64,000 nucleotides of DNA. Origin: Promethearchaeota archaeon. GTDB lineage: Archaea > Asgardarchaeota > Lokiarchaeia > Sigyniarchaeales > SOKP01. Below are positions 37,628-48,033 of this stretch, in pieces. Every line of letters begins with the position of its first letter. Position 1 is the first letter of the stretch. The stretch spans positions 24,779-88,778 of the forward strand of contig JAEOTR010000048.1 in NCBI GenBank assembly GCA_016839705.1, read 5' to 3'. The notes beneath the pieces were generated by a model, which saw only the letters and a list, made by a program, of their open reading frames with translations, was not told where the DNA came from and searched no databases. The position numbers were made by a program, and so were the translations under genes.

Positions 37628-40483
37628 ATGTCAGAGGTAAAAACATCTAAAGGGACTTATTATCATCAACCCCTCAATGAATTACTGAGAGAATTTAAGA
37701 CTGATTTTGATCGTGGATTAAAATCGTCTGAGTTAGAGGATAGATATCTAAACTATGGTCATAATGAATTGCCAAAGATCAAGAAATCTATATGGAAAAT
37801 ATATTTTGCCCCAATTTTTAATTTCCTAATCTTAATTCTCCTTGTAACAGGAATAATCGTAGTTATCTTAGGTTCGCCCGGAGAAACCGTCATAACTTTT
37901 ACTGTTGTGTTTATAAATTCTGCAACCGTGATCATCCAGCAGTATAGAGCCCAAAAGGCGCTTGAATCTTTACGACAAATCTCCGCTTTGAAAGCGACAG
38001 TTCTGAGAGATGGAAAACAATTTGAAATACCGAACAGGGAATTAGTTCCAGGAGATATTGTAATCTTAAATCAAGGAGACAAGATTCCCGCAGATGGGAG
38101 AATTGTCGACCAAGTCAATTTAACAATAGATGAAGCTCCTTTAACTGGAGAAAGTGAACCTGTAGAAAAGAATAACAATATCCTCAGTAAAGATGATGTA
38201 TCCATCCAAAAACAGTCAAATATGATGTTTATGGGTACATATGTGCATACTGGAAGGGCAAAAGCTTTAATAACTGGTACTGCCGCAAATACTGAAATAG
38301 GAAAAATCTCTGTTACTTTGAATGAGATGGGAAGTATTGAAGAGATTCCCCTAACCCGAAAATTAAATAGATTAGGACATATTTTGGGAATAATAGTAAT
38401 AATCAATTTATTTGTATTAATAACTTATAAATTCATTCTCTTAGCTGACAATAATAATTTAATTCAATCAGAAATTACACACGCTTTAGTAAGTTCTATT
38501 ATTAGGGCAACAAATGTACTTCCAATAAATTTGCCTCTATTAAGCACTCTTGTTCTCATAACAGGCGTTTTAAGTATGGCTCAACACGGAGTAATTATTA
38601 AAAATTTATCCGCAATTGAATCACTGGGACGCGTATCCGTAATCTGTTCGGATAAAACTGGTACAATTACCAAAAACGAGATGACCGTTGAAAAGTTTTG
38701 GATAGGTGAGAAAGAGTATGATGTTAGTGGCTCCGGGTATGATGCAGAAGGTGAGATATTATTCAATGGGCAAAAATTTAATCTTAACGATAATTCTACA
38801 TTCCAAAAATTCATCGATTCAATTGTTTTGAATAATAATGCACAACTTATTTTTGAAGATGTAAAAATTCGGGTAGCTGAACGAAAAGAAATGGCAGTAA
38901 GACGTGCTTTAGGATCTCCTACCGAAGCAGCATTGCTAGTTTTAGCAGAAAAGGCAGGATATATCCCATATGATGTGAAAAAAAAGTATACTCTTTTGAC
39001 TGAATTTTCTTTTAGCTCCGAATTAAAACGTATGAGTTCGATCTATGAATTAAAGGAGAATAATAAACAGAAATTTGTATTCTCTAAAGGAGCTCCTGAA
39101 AAAATTCTAACAATCTGCTCCCAGATTGAAATAGATGGAAGTATTGAAAATCTAGATAATAACCATAAAGAAAAAGTTTTAGAAAAAATAAGAGATCGAG
39201 CAAATCAAGGTTTTAGAACATTAGCAATAGCGTATAAAATGTTAGGTGATACTAATCAATCAAAGCGCGAAAATATCGAAAAAAACCTAATATTATTAGG
39301 ATATGTTTCAATTATGGACCCACCCCGTAGTGGTGTTAAGCAATCGGTGGAAGAATGCAAATCGGGTGGTATCCAGGTAATTATGATTACAGGGGATCAT
39401 CCTGCTACAGCAAAAACTATTGCTGCGCAGATGGGTATTTATAATGAAGGAGAAATAGTGGCAGAGGGAAAACAAATCAAGGATTTTAACGACCAAGAAT
39501 TCAAAAAAATATCTGTATTTGCGCGTGTAGAGCCCTCTGACAAGGAAATCATTGTAAATCATTATCAAGATAAAAATCATGTGGTAGCAATGACGGGAGA
39601 TGGAATAAATGATTCACTTGCTTTAAAATTAGCAAACGCGGGTATCGCTATGGGAATAACTGGAACTGATGTTGCCAAAGAAACAGCAGACATGGTCATT
39701 TCAGATGATAATTTCACATCAATTGAAAAGGGTGTTAAAATCGGTCGGGGTCTCTTTTCTAAAATTAGAGTAATAATCTATTTTTTTATCTGTTTAAATA
39801 TCATGGAAGCAATTATATTCTTTACTTATGAATTTATTCCTACATTTGAGCTTTTTAGCTCTGAATGGCAACATATTTATATATTTGGAATTGTTCATTC
39901 GCTTCCTTCATTAGCGTTAGTTATAGACTCACATCCTAAAGATATTATGCTTGAACCACCCAGAGATGAGGAAGAAATCTTAAACAAAAAGATATGGGTA
40001 ATGTTATTAGCACAAGCGTTTTTGATGGGTATAGGGTTAGTCTTGGCGTTACAACTAACTTTAGGGGGTGTTAATCCATTAAATGAATGGAATCTAAACC
40101 CAAATATTAGTTATATAGTACCTGGACAAGAATTAGCTCAAAAAGCAAGAACCATGTTTATTACTACATTATTTATTGTTGAAACCAATTTCATTTGGAG
40201 TTTTAGACGACCAAACAAATCTATGTACAAAAGTATAAAGGAAGAATTTAATATTTCCTTATTTACGATTTGTTTTCTTACATTAGGATTGCATATTCTC
40301 TATATTTTATTTTCATATAGCGTTAATTATTATGTGAACATTGTTTTTGGGTTAGATTTACAGATAAACTTCATGTTCCTTAGTGGATTAGACTGGTTAA
40401 TTTGTATTTCGCTTGCATTACCAGGGATAATAGGTATAGAAATATTAAAATATTTCGCACGTAAAAGAAAAATCTACTTTTGA
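37628..40483 (+). CDS. P-type cation-transport ATPase (P2-like)
   Basis: CSDKTGTITKNEM phosphorylation site, LTGESEPV, GSPTEAALL, MITGDHPATA, MTGDGINDSLAL. Confidence 0.95.
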   Translation: MSEVKTSKGTYYHQPLNELLREFKTDFDRGLKSSELEDRYLNYGHNELPKIKKSIWKIYFAPIFNFLILILLVTGIIVVILGSPGETVITFTVVFINSATVIIQQYRAQKALESLRQISALKATVLRDGKQFEIPNRELVPGDIVILNQGDKIPADGRIVDQVNLTIDEAPLTGESEPVEKNNNILSKDDVSIQKQSNMMFMGTYVHTGRAKALITGTAANTEIGKISVTLNEMGSIEEIPLTRKLNRLGHILGIIVIINLFVLITYKFILLADNNNLIQSEITHALVSSIIRATNVLPINLPLLSTLVLITGVLSMAQHGVIIKNLSAIESLGRVSVICSDKTGTITKNEMTVEKFWIGEKEYDVSGSGYDAEGEILFNGQKFNLNDNSTFQKFIDSIVLNNNAQLIFEDVKIRVAERKEMAVRRALGSPTEAALLVLAEKAGYIPYDVKKKYTLLTEFSFSSELKRMSSIYELKENNKQKFVFSKGAPEKILTICSQIEIDGSIENLDNNHKEKVLEKIRDRANQGFRTLAIAYKMLGDTNQSKRENIEKNLILLGYVSIMDPPRSGVKQSVEECKSGGIQVIMITGDHPATAKTIAAQMGIYNEGEIVAEGKQIKDFNDQEFKKISVFARVEPSDKEIIVNHYQDKNHVVAMTGDGINDSLALKLANAGIAMGITGTDVAKETADMVISDDNFTSIEKGVKIGRGLFSKIRVIIYFFICLNIMEAIIFFTYEFIPTFELFSSEWQHIYIFGIVHSLPSLALVIDSHPKDIMLEPPRDEEEILNKKIWVMLLAQAFLMGIGLVLALQLTLGGVNPLNEWNLNPNISYIVPGQELAQKARTMFITTLFIVETNFIWSFRRPNKSMYKSIKEEFNISLFTICFLTLGLHILYILFSYSVNYYVNIVFGLDLQINFMFLSGLDWLICISLALPGIIGIEILKYFARKRKIYF

Positions 40484-40531
40484 GTTTTTATAGTTAATTT
40501 TAAATAATTTGAGCCTTCTTTAAGGTATATC

Positions 40532-41071
40532 ATGACTAATAATACTTCTACCCAAAACGATATCCGTAAGCAATTTGAAGAAAAACTGATGGAATTAAAG
40601 AATTCACTCCCACCTTTAGGAAAAAATATAGGAAATAGTTGTGCTGCTGATACTCTTAACAGTATCTTAGAAATTTTAAATTTAAAAGATATAAAAAATG
40701 ACTACTTTAACAATCTAGCGGTCCCTTTTAGTGGATTTGCTCATTTTATTGGTAAGAATGGGTGGAAAGGTCCATGTGGTGCGATTTTTGGTGCTCTTGC
40801 GGCTATTGGGATTATATCAGGAGGACAAAGTAAAATTGAAGATTTGGATGTTCCCAAAGTATATGGTAAAGCTTTAAAATTTGCTAAAAGGTTCGAAGAA
40901 GAATTTGGATCTGTAATGTGTGAAGAATTGTGTGGTTTTGATTTAAATACTGATCTTAAGCAATACGTTAAAACTAGAGCGTGGGAAAATAAATGTTGTA
41001 ATTTCATTCTTTTCGCAGTTGATCAGGTGTCGAAAATTACTCGAAAAGAACTTAGACAACTTTGGAGTTAA
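40532..41071 (+). CDS. C_GCAxxG_C_C family (redox-type) protein
   Basis: CAADTL..., GPCGAIFGALAAIGII, CEELCGF, CC near C-terminus. Confidence 0.8.
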   Translation: MTNNTSTQNDIRKQFEEKLMELKNSLPPLGKNIGNSCAADTLNSILEILNLKDIKNDYFNNLAVPFSGFAHFIGKNGWKGPCGAIFGALAAIGIISGGQSKIEDLDVPKVYGKALKFAKRFEEEFGSVMCEELCGFDLNTDLKQYVKTRAWENKCCNFILFAVDQVSKITRKELRQLWS

Positions 41072-41228
41072 ATTAGATAAATTTATCTGATTTTATCAAT
41101 TAAATGGAAATAGAGTTAAATTAATTATCCTCAAATATTAAAAGTCATGATTATTATAGGATATTTATTATATTGAATTGATTTTCAAACTCATACATAT
41201 AAAAAAAACTGTGGAAGTAAAATTCAAC

Positions 41229-44147
41229 ATGGAATCTACAGAAGATAAATATTATAATCTTGAATTGAGTCAAATCTACAAAAATCTTGAAACAAATCCT
41301 GATAATGGTTTGACTGAAAAAGAAGCTAAAAAACGATTAGAAGAAGATGGTTTAAATGAAATCCCTAAAGTGTCAAAAGGATTCATTAAAATATATCTAG
41401 CGCCATTGTTTAACTGGTTAATCGTTATTTATCTTATAGGAGCATTAATATTATTTTTAGCTTGGGTTTTAGGCGGTGAGGGACAATTAATTTTTATTAC
41501 TTTAACTTTATTTATTGTATTTTTAAATTGCTTAGTTGCTATTGTTCAACAATATAGAGCTACTAAAAAGCTTAAAGCATTACGAGAATTAACCGCACCT
41601 ACATCTACTCTTATGAGAAATGGACAAAAATTAGAAGTTCCAACTAAAGAGATAGTTAAAGGAGATCTATTGATTTTAAATCAAGGAGATAAAGTACCTG
41701 CCGATGCTAGAATAATTAAAGGGTTTAATCTTGAAGTGAATGAGGCATCATTAACAGGAGAAAGCGAACCAGTAAAGAAGGATGAAACCGGTAAAGTGAT
41801 ATCTGAAAAAGATCTTGCTATTGCTGACCGAATTAACATGATTTTTTATGGTACATTTATAACAACAGGTAATGGTAAAGCAATAGTAGTAAAAACTGGG
41901 GGGAAAACTGAAATTGGGAAAATTTCACATGGTTTAGAAGAAGCTGGAACGAGTGAGATTCCAATTCGACAAAAAATGAACAATTTTGGCAAATGGTTAG
42001 GGCTCGGAGTTTTTATATTTTGGTTTATAATTCTAATGATTTTATGGGTTTTACCCCCACACGAGCTTGATGTTGTTAAAAGCCTAAATTCTGCTCTTGA
42101 TTTAATGCCAATAAATATTCCATTATTGGTTACTATTGTTTTGATAACTGGTGTTCTTGCGATGGCTCATCATGGAGTTATAATAAGAAACCTAGCCTCA
42201 GTTGATAGTTTAGGGCGTGTAAGTGTTGTTTGTTCTGATAAAACAGGTACTTTAACCAAAAATCAGATGTCTATTCAGCACGTTTGGACAAACGGCTCAA
42301 TATTTCGAGTTACAGGAAGTGGTTATTCTCCTGATGGTGATATTGTTCTAATGGATGATCCCAAAAATCATACATATGTAAAACATATAGATGAATATCC
42401 TCATCTCAAATTACTTTTGACTTCAGGTTTTTTGAATAATAATTCTGCGTTAGTGAAACATGAAATTGAGATATCTGGGAAAACCATTTATGATTGGAGT
42501 GTGATTGGTTCTCCTACAGAAGGGGCACTTATGGTTTTATTTCAGAAAGGGATGGGAGACTACCTCCTTGATGAATTTGAGGCAATTACAGAATATCCCT
42601 TTGATAGTTCATTAAAAAGAATGACCAAACTTTATAAAAGAGATCATGTATATGTTTCCTTTACAAAAGGAGCAAGTGAAATTCTAATACCTCTGTGTAC
42701 CAAAATTATATATAATGATAAAGAAATTGAGTTTGGGCAAAGTATCAAAAATAAAGTAATGGAAATAGTTGATCTATATGCAAATCAAGGATATCGGATT
42801 CTAAGCTTATGTTATAAAGAAATGGATGATATTCCCCTGGAAGGAGAAGAGGGGAGAAAAGTTAGTGAATCAGCCTTAACATTCATTGGTTTTGTAACAA
42901 TATTAGATCCTCCTAGGGAGGGAGTAAAAGAATCAGTTGAGCAATGTCATGAAGCAGGAGTAGATGTTGTAATGATTACCGGTGATTCACCGGCTACAGC
43001 TAAAGCTATTGCTTCACAAATCTCAATTATTACTCAAGAAAGTGAAATTGTGATAGAAGGAAAAGAAGTTAAAGATATCAAATCATACGAGGATTTTTCA
43101 AAAATTAAAGTCTTTGCTCGTGTCGAACCGGCTGATAAAGAAATAATTGTACAAAAATATCAGGAACAGAAAAAAGTTGTAGCCATGACAGGTGATGGTG
43201 TAAACGACGCTTTAGCCTTAAACTTGGCTGATGCCGGGGTGGCAATGGGAATTTCGGGAACGGATGTAGCTAAAGAAGCCTCAGACATGGTAATTTCCGA
43301 CGATTCATTTAATTCGATAGTTACAGGTATCCATGAAGGGAGGGGAATCTTCGCAAGAATCCGTGCTGTCGTGATATTTTATATCTGCACTAATGTTTTT
43401 GAAGGCCTTATTCAATTCATTTTAGCAATAATTTTAAAAAAACCCTATTTTTTAGATGATCCCTTTTATTATCAATGGATTTTTCTTTCAATAACCTTAC
43501 ATATATTTCCAGGTTTAATTCTTACGTTTGACATTACATCAAAAGATGTAATGAAAGAAAAACCACGCGACTCAGAAGAAATTCTTTCGAAAAACACAAT
43601 TGTTCTTTTATTCATCTTTGGCATTTTACTCGCAGTGAGCATGGTTATAGTATATTTTATTACAATAAGCGGAATATATCCTGTTTTTCCCGAGAATATA
43701 GATATAAGTGGATTAAACTATGCATATCTCTATACTCCAGAAACTGAGCCATTTTGGGGTGATATACTTCGTGATTTCTATCCTTTGGTAACTGATCCAG
43801 AACTATTTCAATATGGGAAAGCACTCACAATGCTAATGGTGACTCTATTTTTCTGCGAATCCTTCTTAGTATTTCAGATTCGACGTCCAAATAAATCATT
43901 AATAAGAAGTTTACTTGAAGATAGTAATAGAAGAATGTACTACATCATTGGTTTTCTATTTGCGCTATTTTTAATGCTCATGTATATTCCAGGGGTACAA
44001 GTAACTCTTGCAGATTGGGGTATTAATTTCATGTTCATGTATTTAACAGGATTAGATTGGTTCGTCTGTTTCTTAATATCCCTAGTCTGTATCGTTTCCT
44101 TTGAGATTGTCAAATACGTGGCTCGTAATTATGGTATAACTTTTTAA
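41229..44147 (+). CDS. P-type cation-transport ATPase, paralog of 37628-40483
   Basis: CSDKTGTLTKNQM, LTGESEPV, GSPTEGALM, MITGDSPATA, MTGDGVNDALAL; ORF opens at 41178, ATG at 41229 likely. Confidence 0.95.
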   Translation: MESTEDKYYNLELSQIYKNLETNPDNGLTEKEAKKRLEEDGLNEIPKVSKGFIKIYLAPLFNWLIVIYLIGALILFLAWVLGGEGQLIFITLTLFIVFLNCLVAIVQQYRATKKLKALRELTAPTSTLMRNGQKLEVPTKEIVKGDLLILNQGDKVPADARIIKGFNLEVNEASLTGESEPVKKDETGKVISEKDLAIADRINMIFYGTFITTGNGKAIVVKTGGKTEIGKISHGLEEAGTSEIPIRQKMNNFGKWLGLGVFIFWFIILMILWVLPPHELDVVKSLNSALDLMPINIPLLVTIVLITGVLAMAHHGVIIRNLASVDSLGRVSVVCSDKTGTLTKNQMSIQHVWTNGSIFRVTGSGYSPDGDIVLMDDPKNHTYVKHIDEYPHLKLLLTSGFLNNNSALVKHEIEISGKTIYDWSVIGSPTEGALMVLFQKGMGDYLLDEFEAITEYPFDSSLKRMTKLYKRDHVYVSFTKGASEILIPLCTKIIYNDKEIEFGQSIKNKVMEIVDLYANQGYRILSLCYKEMDDIPLEGEEGRKVSESALTFIGFVTILDPPREGVKESVEQCHEAGVDVVMITGDSPATAKAIASQISIITQESEIVIEGKEVKDIKSYEDFSKIKVFARVEPADKEIIVQKYQEQKKVVAMTGDGVNDALALNLADAGVAMGISGTDVAKEASDMVISDDSFNSIVTGIHEGRGIFARIRAVVIFYICTNVFEGLIQFILAIILKKPYFLDDPFYYQWIFLSITLHIFPGLILTFDITSKDVMKEKPRDSEEILSKNTIVLLFIFGILLAVSMVIVYFITISGIYPVFPENIDISGLNYAYLYTPETEPFWGDILRDFYPLVTDPELFQYGKALTMLMVTLFFCESFLVFQIRRPNKSLIRSLLEDSNRRMYYIIGFLFALFLMLMYIPGVQVTLADWGINFMFMYLTGLDWFVCFLISLVCIVSFEIVKYVARNYGITF

Positions 44148-44220
44148 AGAGCTTGCCTCTAATTTTATTTTTTTAATTCATTTCATTAAATTTTTATCCA
44201 AACACTCATTTTTTTCCTTT

Positions 44221-44760
44221 ATGTTAATAGGAGAGCGAATTACTCTTGGACCTGTTAAAAGAGAATATATTGATCCTTATCTTAAGTGGTTTAATGACCC
44301 AGAGATAATCCAATATTTATCTATGTTTCGGCCAATGACTCGCATGATGGAGGAAGATTGGATTGAAAACTTAAAGAATCGAGATGATACTATTGCTTTT
44401 GCTATTCTTATTACCAATGAAAATGTAGGAGAAAAGCTTATTGGAAATTGTGGGCTCCATGCAATAGATTGGAAAAATCGAGTGGCGGAAGTAGGAATCA
44501 CTATAGGAGAAAAAGAATATCAAGGTAAAGGTTATGGAACAGAAGCTATGGAATTATTAGTAGATTATGGATTCAAATCTGTAAATTTAAACCGAATCCA
44601 GTTACGTGTTTATCAATTCAACAGTAGAGCTATAAATTCTTATAATAAAATAGGTTTTGTAGAAGAAGGCCGAATGAGAAAAGCAATTTTTATTAATGGA
44701 GAATATCACGATATTATTTTTATGAGTATTCTAAAAGAAGAGTGGTTAAAAGAAAAGTAA
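44221..44760 (+). CDS. GNAT family N-acetyltransferase
   Basis: EKEYQGKGYGTEAMELLVDYGF acetyl-CoA motif; NSRAINSYNKIGFVEEG. Confidence 0.92.
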   Translation: MLIGERITLGPVKREYIDPYLKWFNDPEIIQYLSMFRPMTRMMEEDWIENLKNRDDTIAFAILITNENVGEKLIGNCGLHAIDWKNRVAEVGITIGEKEYQGKGYGTEAMELLVDYGFKSVNLNRIQLRVYQFNSRAINSYNKIGFVEEGRMRKAIFINGEYHDIIFMSILKEEWLKEK

Positions 44761-44798
44761 TAAGTACGGAAGAGGTCTTAAATTTTAAAGATAAAATC

Positions 44799-45335
44799 AT
44801 GCTGAAAGGAGTCAAAGTAAGACTGGTTCCTCCAAAAAAAGAATATATTGATCGTTTTCAAAAGTGGATGAATGACCTTGAGATTACTCAACATCTTACG
44901 GTTTTCAGGCCAATTACTAAAGAAATGCAAAAAGATTGGTATGATTCAATGATTAAGAGCGAGAATAACATTCTTTTTTCAATCGTAGTATCTGATGACG
45001 ATAATAACGAAAAACTAATAGGAAATTGTGACATTGATGTTGATTGGAAAAACAGAGTAGGATCGTGTGGAATTGTAATAGGAGAAAAGGAATATCATGG
45101 AAAAGGGTATGGAACTGAAGCTATGAAGTTACTGGTGGAATATGGCTTTACAACATTAAACCTTAATAGAATTGATCTGGAGGCACACAGTTTCAATTCT
45201 CGAGCATTACAATCATATATGAAAGTTGGATTTAAAAAAGAAGTAATTCGGCGACATGCTGTTTATATAAATGGTGTATACCACGATTCTATCGTGCTTA
45301 GCATTTTAAGGGATGAATGGCAGAGGAATAAATAA
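44799..45335 (+). CDS. GNAT family N-acetyltransferase (tandem paralog)
   Basis: EKEYHGKGYGTEAMKLLVEYGF; NSRALQSYMKVGFKKE; ORF opens at 44742. Confidence 0.92.
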   Translation: MLKGVKVRLVPPKKEYIDRFQKWMNDLEITQHLTVFRPITKEMQKDWYDSMIKSENNILFSIVVSDDDNNEKLIGNCDIDVDWKNRVGSCGIVIGEKEYHGKGYGTEAMKLLVEYGFTTLNLNRIDLEAHSFNSRALQSYMKVGFKKEVIRRHAVYINGVYHDSIVLSILRDEWQRNK

Positions 45336-45550
45336 CGAATTATGTCTATAAATTATCATCCTTATTTGATGACAAAATAAAATTTAAATTACACTTTGAT
45401 GTAACTAAAATTATAAGTGAAGAAATCATCCCGATATTTAAAGATTCTAATTAATGATATCTTATTTTTTGTTTTTTCTTAATTTTGATACTAATTAATT
45501 TTTTAAGAAATATCATTGATAACACCAATGAAAAGAAAATAAAAATAGAA

Positions 45551-46597
45551 TTATTTCTCTAATTCTTTAAAATACGGTATTATTTTATCTCGAAATATCT
45601 CATATACTTTATTTATATCAGGACCTCTATTCATTACACTTATGTGGGTTATTCCCGCTTCTTTATATTTTTCTATACTTGCAATAACATCATCTGTTGT
45701 TCCTAAGCAGTTGAAATCTTGGAGAATTGTTTCAGGTAATCGATTTAAGTGACCAAGTAACTCTACTACGAGATTACCGCTCATATCAAAATCATGAACA
45801 CTAATTCCTTCTGGTAAATTTAAGTTTGGGTATGCTTCATTCGTGATCCAAGAATTTAATAAATAAGAAGACTTAAAAAATTCACATCTTTTTACAGCAT
45901 TATCAGGATTATCATCATCTATGGCTACAAAACAATCATACACATAATCAATTTCATTGGGATCTCGATCAGCCTTTTTTGCCGCTTCCCTCACTTCTTT
46001 TACGTTCCTTTTTATAACCCATGGTGGTTGATAAAGCGGGTACCACCCATCTCCTAATTCTCCTGTTATTTGACGCGTCTTTGGTCCATTAGCCGCAATA
46101 TAGATTTGTGGACTCTCCTGAACTGGTCTTATATCAATGTAAGCATTTTTCATTTCTCCCCAGAAATCACTTTTATGATTAACTTTTTTCTTAGTCCAAA
46201 ATTTTCTTAACAAGATAATATATTCGCGCAATTTTGAAATCGATCTCTTTCGATTTAACCCATACATGTCTATATTCATTGCTTCACCTGCTCCAAGTCC
46301 GATCATACCTCGACCATTAGAAATTTGATCTAGTGTTGCAACTTTATGTGCCATTAGTGCAGGATGAAAGCGATGACAATCAGATACTCCAGTGCATAAT
46401 TTGATCTTTTTGGTTATCATTGCTAAAGCTGTTAGAAAACAATAGGCATCATAACAAGTTCCTGTACGTGGTGGAAACATTGTTGTATGATCTGCATAAA
46501 AAACTCCAAAAAAACCACTTTCCTCAGCCTTTTTAGTCCCTTCGAACATATATTCAAGACGAGGGGTTGGTACAGGTATATGGAAACTAAATCTCAT
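45551..46597 (-). CDS. LLM-class (F420-dependent-type) oxidoreductase
   Basis: FSFHIPVPTP...GFFGVFYADHTTMFPPR; LCTGVSDCHRFHPALMAHKVATLDQISNGRGMIGLGAGEA. Confidence 0.9.
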   Translation of the reverse strand: MRFSFHIPVPTPRLEYMFEGTKKAEESGFFGVFYADHTTMFPPRTGTCYDAYCFLTALAMITKKIKLCTGVSDCHRFHPALMAHKVATLDQISNGRGMIGLGAGEAMNIDMYGLNRKRSISKLREYIILLRKFWTKKKVNHKSDFWGEMKNAYIDIRPVQESPQIYIAANGPKTRQITGELGDGWYPLYQPPWVIKRNVKEVREAAKKADRDPNEIDYVYDCFVAIDDDNPDNAVKRCEFFKSSYLLNSWITNEAYPNLNLPEGISVHDFDMSGNLVVELLGHLNRLPETILQDFNCLGTTDDVIASIEKYKEAGITHISVMNRGPDINKVYEIFRDKIIPYFKELEK

Positions 46598-46746
46598 TAA
46601 ATATCAATCTCCTCTAATAAATTTTAAAAATTTTAGTTCAAAATTATTTTATATTTATTTTATTTTGATAACTGTGGAAATTCTATAGGTTTTTAAAATT
46701 TTTAGAATTTCAATATAATATTCATAAAATATAATAAAGTGATAAA

Positions 46747-47868
46747 ATGGATCTTGATATAAAAATCGGAACAGAGGGAACTTTTATACCTCCCTTTGAT
46801 AGAGGTATGGAAACTGTTAAAAGAATCGAAGCTAGCGGTTATGATTCAGTGTGGTTTGCTGATCATCTAATGGGTTGGATACCCGAATCAATATGGACTC
46901 CTGATCTCATTCAAATGTCAACAATTCAGAATAGTCCTCATGATTTTTATGATGTTTATTCTATGATGGCAATTGCTGCGTGGACTACTCAAAAAATTCA
47001 AATCGGTACTAGTGTTACTGAATCATTTAGGAGGCATCCCGCCATTCTTGCTCAAACTTTTCTAACAATGGACCATGCATCAAAAGGACGAGCCATTCTC
47101 GGCATTGGAACAGGAGAAGGGGAAAATGTTATTCCTTATGGTATAAAATGGGAAAAACCTGTTAGTAGACTAGAGGAAGCAATTAAAATAATTAAACTTC
47201 TTTGGGAAAATGAAGGTCGAGTTAGTTATAACGGTGAATTTTGGAAATTAAAAAATGCTGTTATTTCTCTAAAACCTTATAGAGAAGGAAAATTCCCTCC
47301 AATATGGGTCGCAGCACATGGACCTAAGATGTGTGAATTAACCGGTAGATTAGCAGATGGATGGTTACCTACGAACTTCAATCTTTCAACTTATAAAGAA
47401 AAGCTTGATATTATTCGAAATTCTGCTAAAAAAGCAGGGAGAAATCCAGATGATATTACTCCTGGTCTCTGGCATAATATAATTATTGATGAGGATCATA
47501 ATGAATGTGATAGATTATTAGAAACTGCATTTGTAAAAAACTATAGTCTTCTTCAATCAAATGAGTATTTTAAACAATTTGGAGTTTCGCATCCCCTTGG
47601 TGAGGATTTTTATGGTCTTCTTGAGTACATTCCTACAGAATATACCCGAGAAACAATGCTTAAGGCTTTTGAGAAAATTCCGTCAAATTTATGCGAAGAA
47701 ACATTTTTACATGGCACTCCAGATGAGATTATATCTAAAATTGAAGATTATGCTAAGATCGGTTTAAAGCACATCGTTCTTTATAATATGACCTATTCTT
47801 GTGATACAAGCAAAGTAAAAAGCTCATTCGGGTGTGTGAAGAAAGTTTTACAGTATTTTAAAGGTTAA
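46747..47868 (+). CDS. LLM-class (F420-dependent-type) oxidoreductase
   Basis: GYDSVWFADHLMGW; IGTSVTESFRRHPAILAQTFLTMDHASKGRAILGIGTGE. Confidence 0.92.
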   Translation: MDLDIKIGTEGTFIPPFDRGMETVKRIEASGYDSVWFADHLMGWIPESIWTPDLIQMSTIQNSPHDFYDVYSMMAIAAWTTQKIQIGTSVTESFRRHPAILAQTFLTMDHASKGRAILGIGTGEGENVIPYGIKWEKPVSRLEEAIKIIKLLWENEGRVSYNGEFWKLKNAVISLKPYREGKFPPIWVAAHGPKMCELTGRLADGWLPTNFNLSTYKEKLDIIRNSAKKAGRNPDDITPGLWHNIIIDEDHNECDRLLETAFVKNYSLLQSNEYFKQFGVSHPLGEDFYGLLEYIPTEYTRETMLKAFEKIPSNLCEETFLHGTPDEIISKIEDYAKIGLKHIVLYNMTYSCDTSKVKSSFGCVKKVLQYFKG

Positions 47869-48033
47869 ACAATTGAAACCTTTCATTTTCATTATGAAGG
47901 GATCTACTTGTTTCAGAATTTCTTGCTGTATCATTCTTTTTTCTTTAGTTTTAACATCGGAAAAATCAGTAAAATAAACGGTAAGAAATCTTTATAAGCA
48001 TAGGTAATTTATTTAAAATTCAACATTTTAAAG

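Noticed and set aside
41075-41088. Perfect 14-bp palindrome AGATAAATTTATCT after the C_GCAxxG gene
   Set aside because: All-AT-type palindrome in very AT-rich DNA; easily by chance
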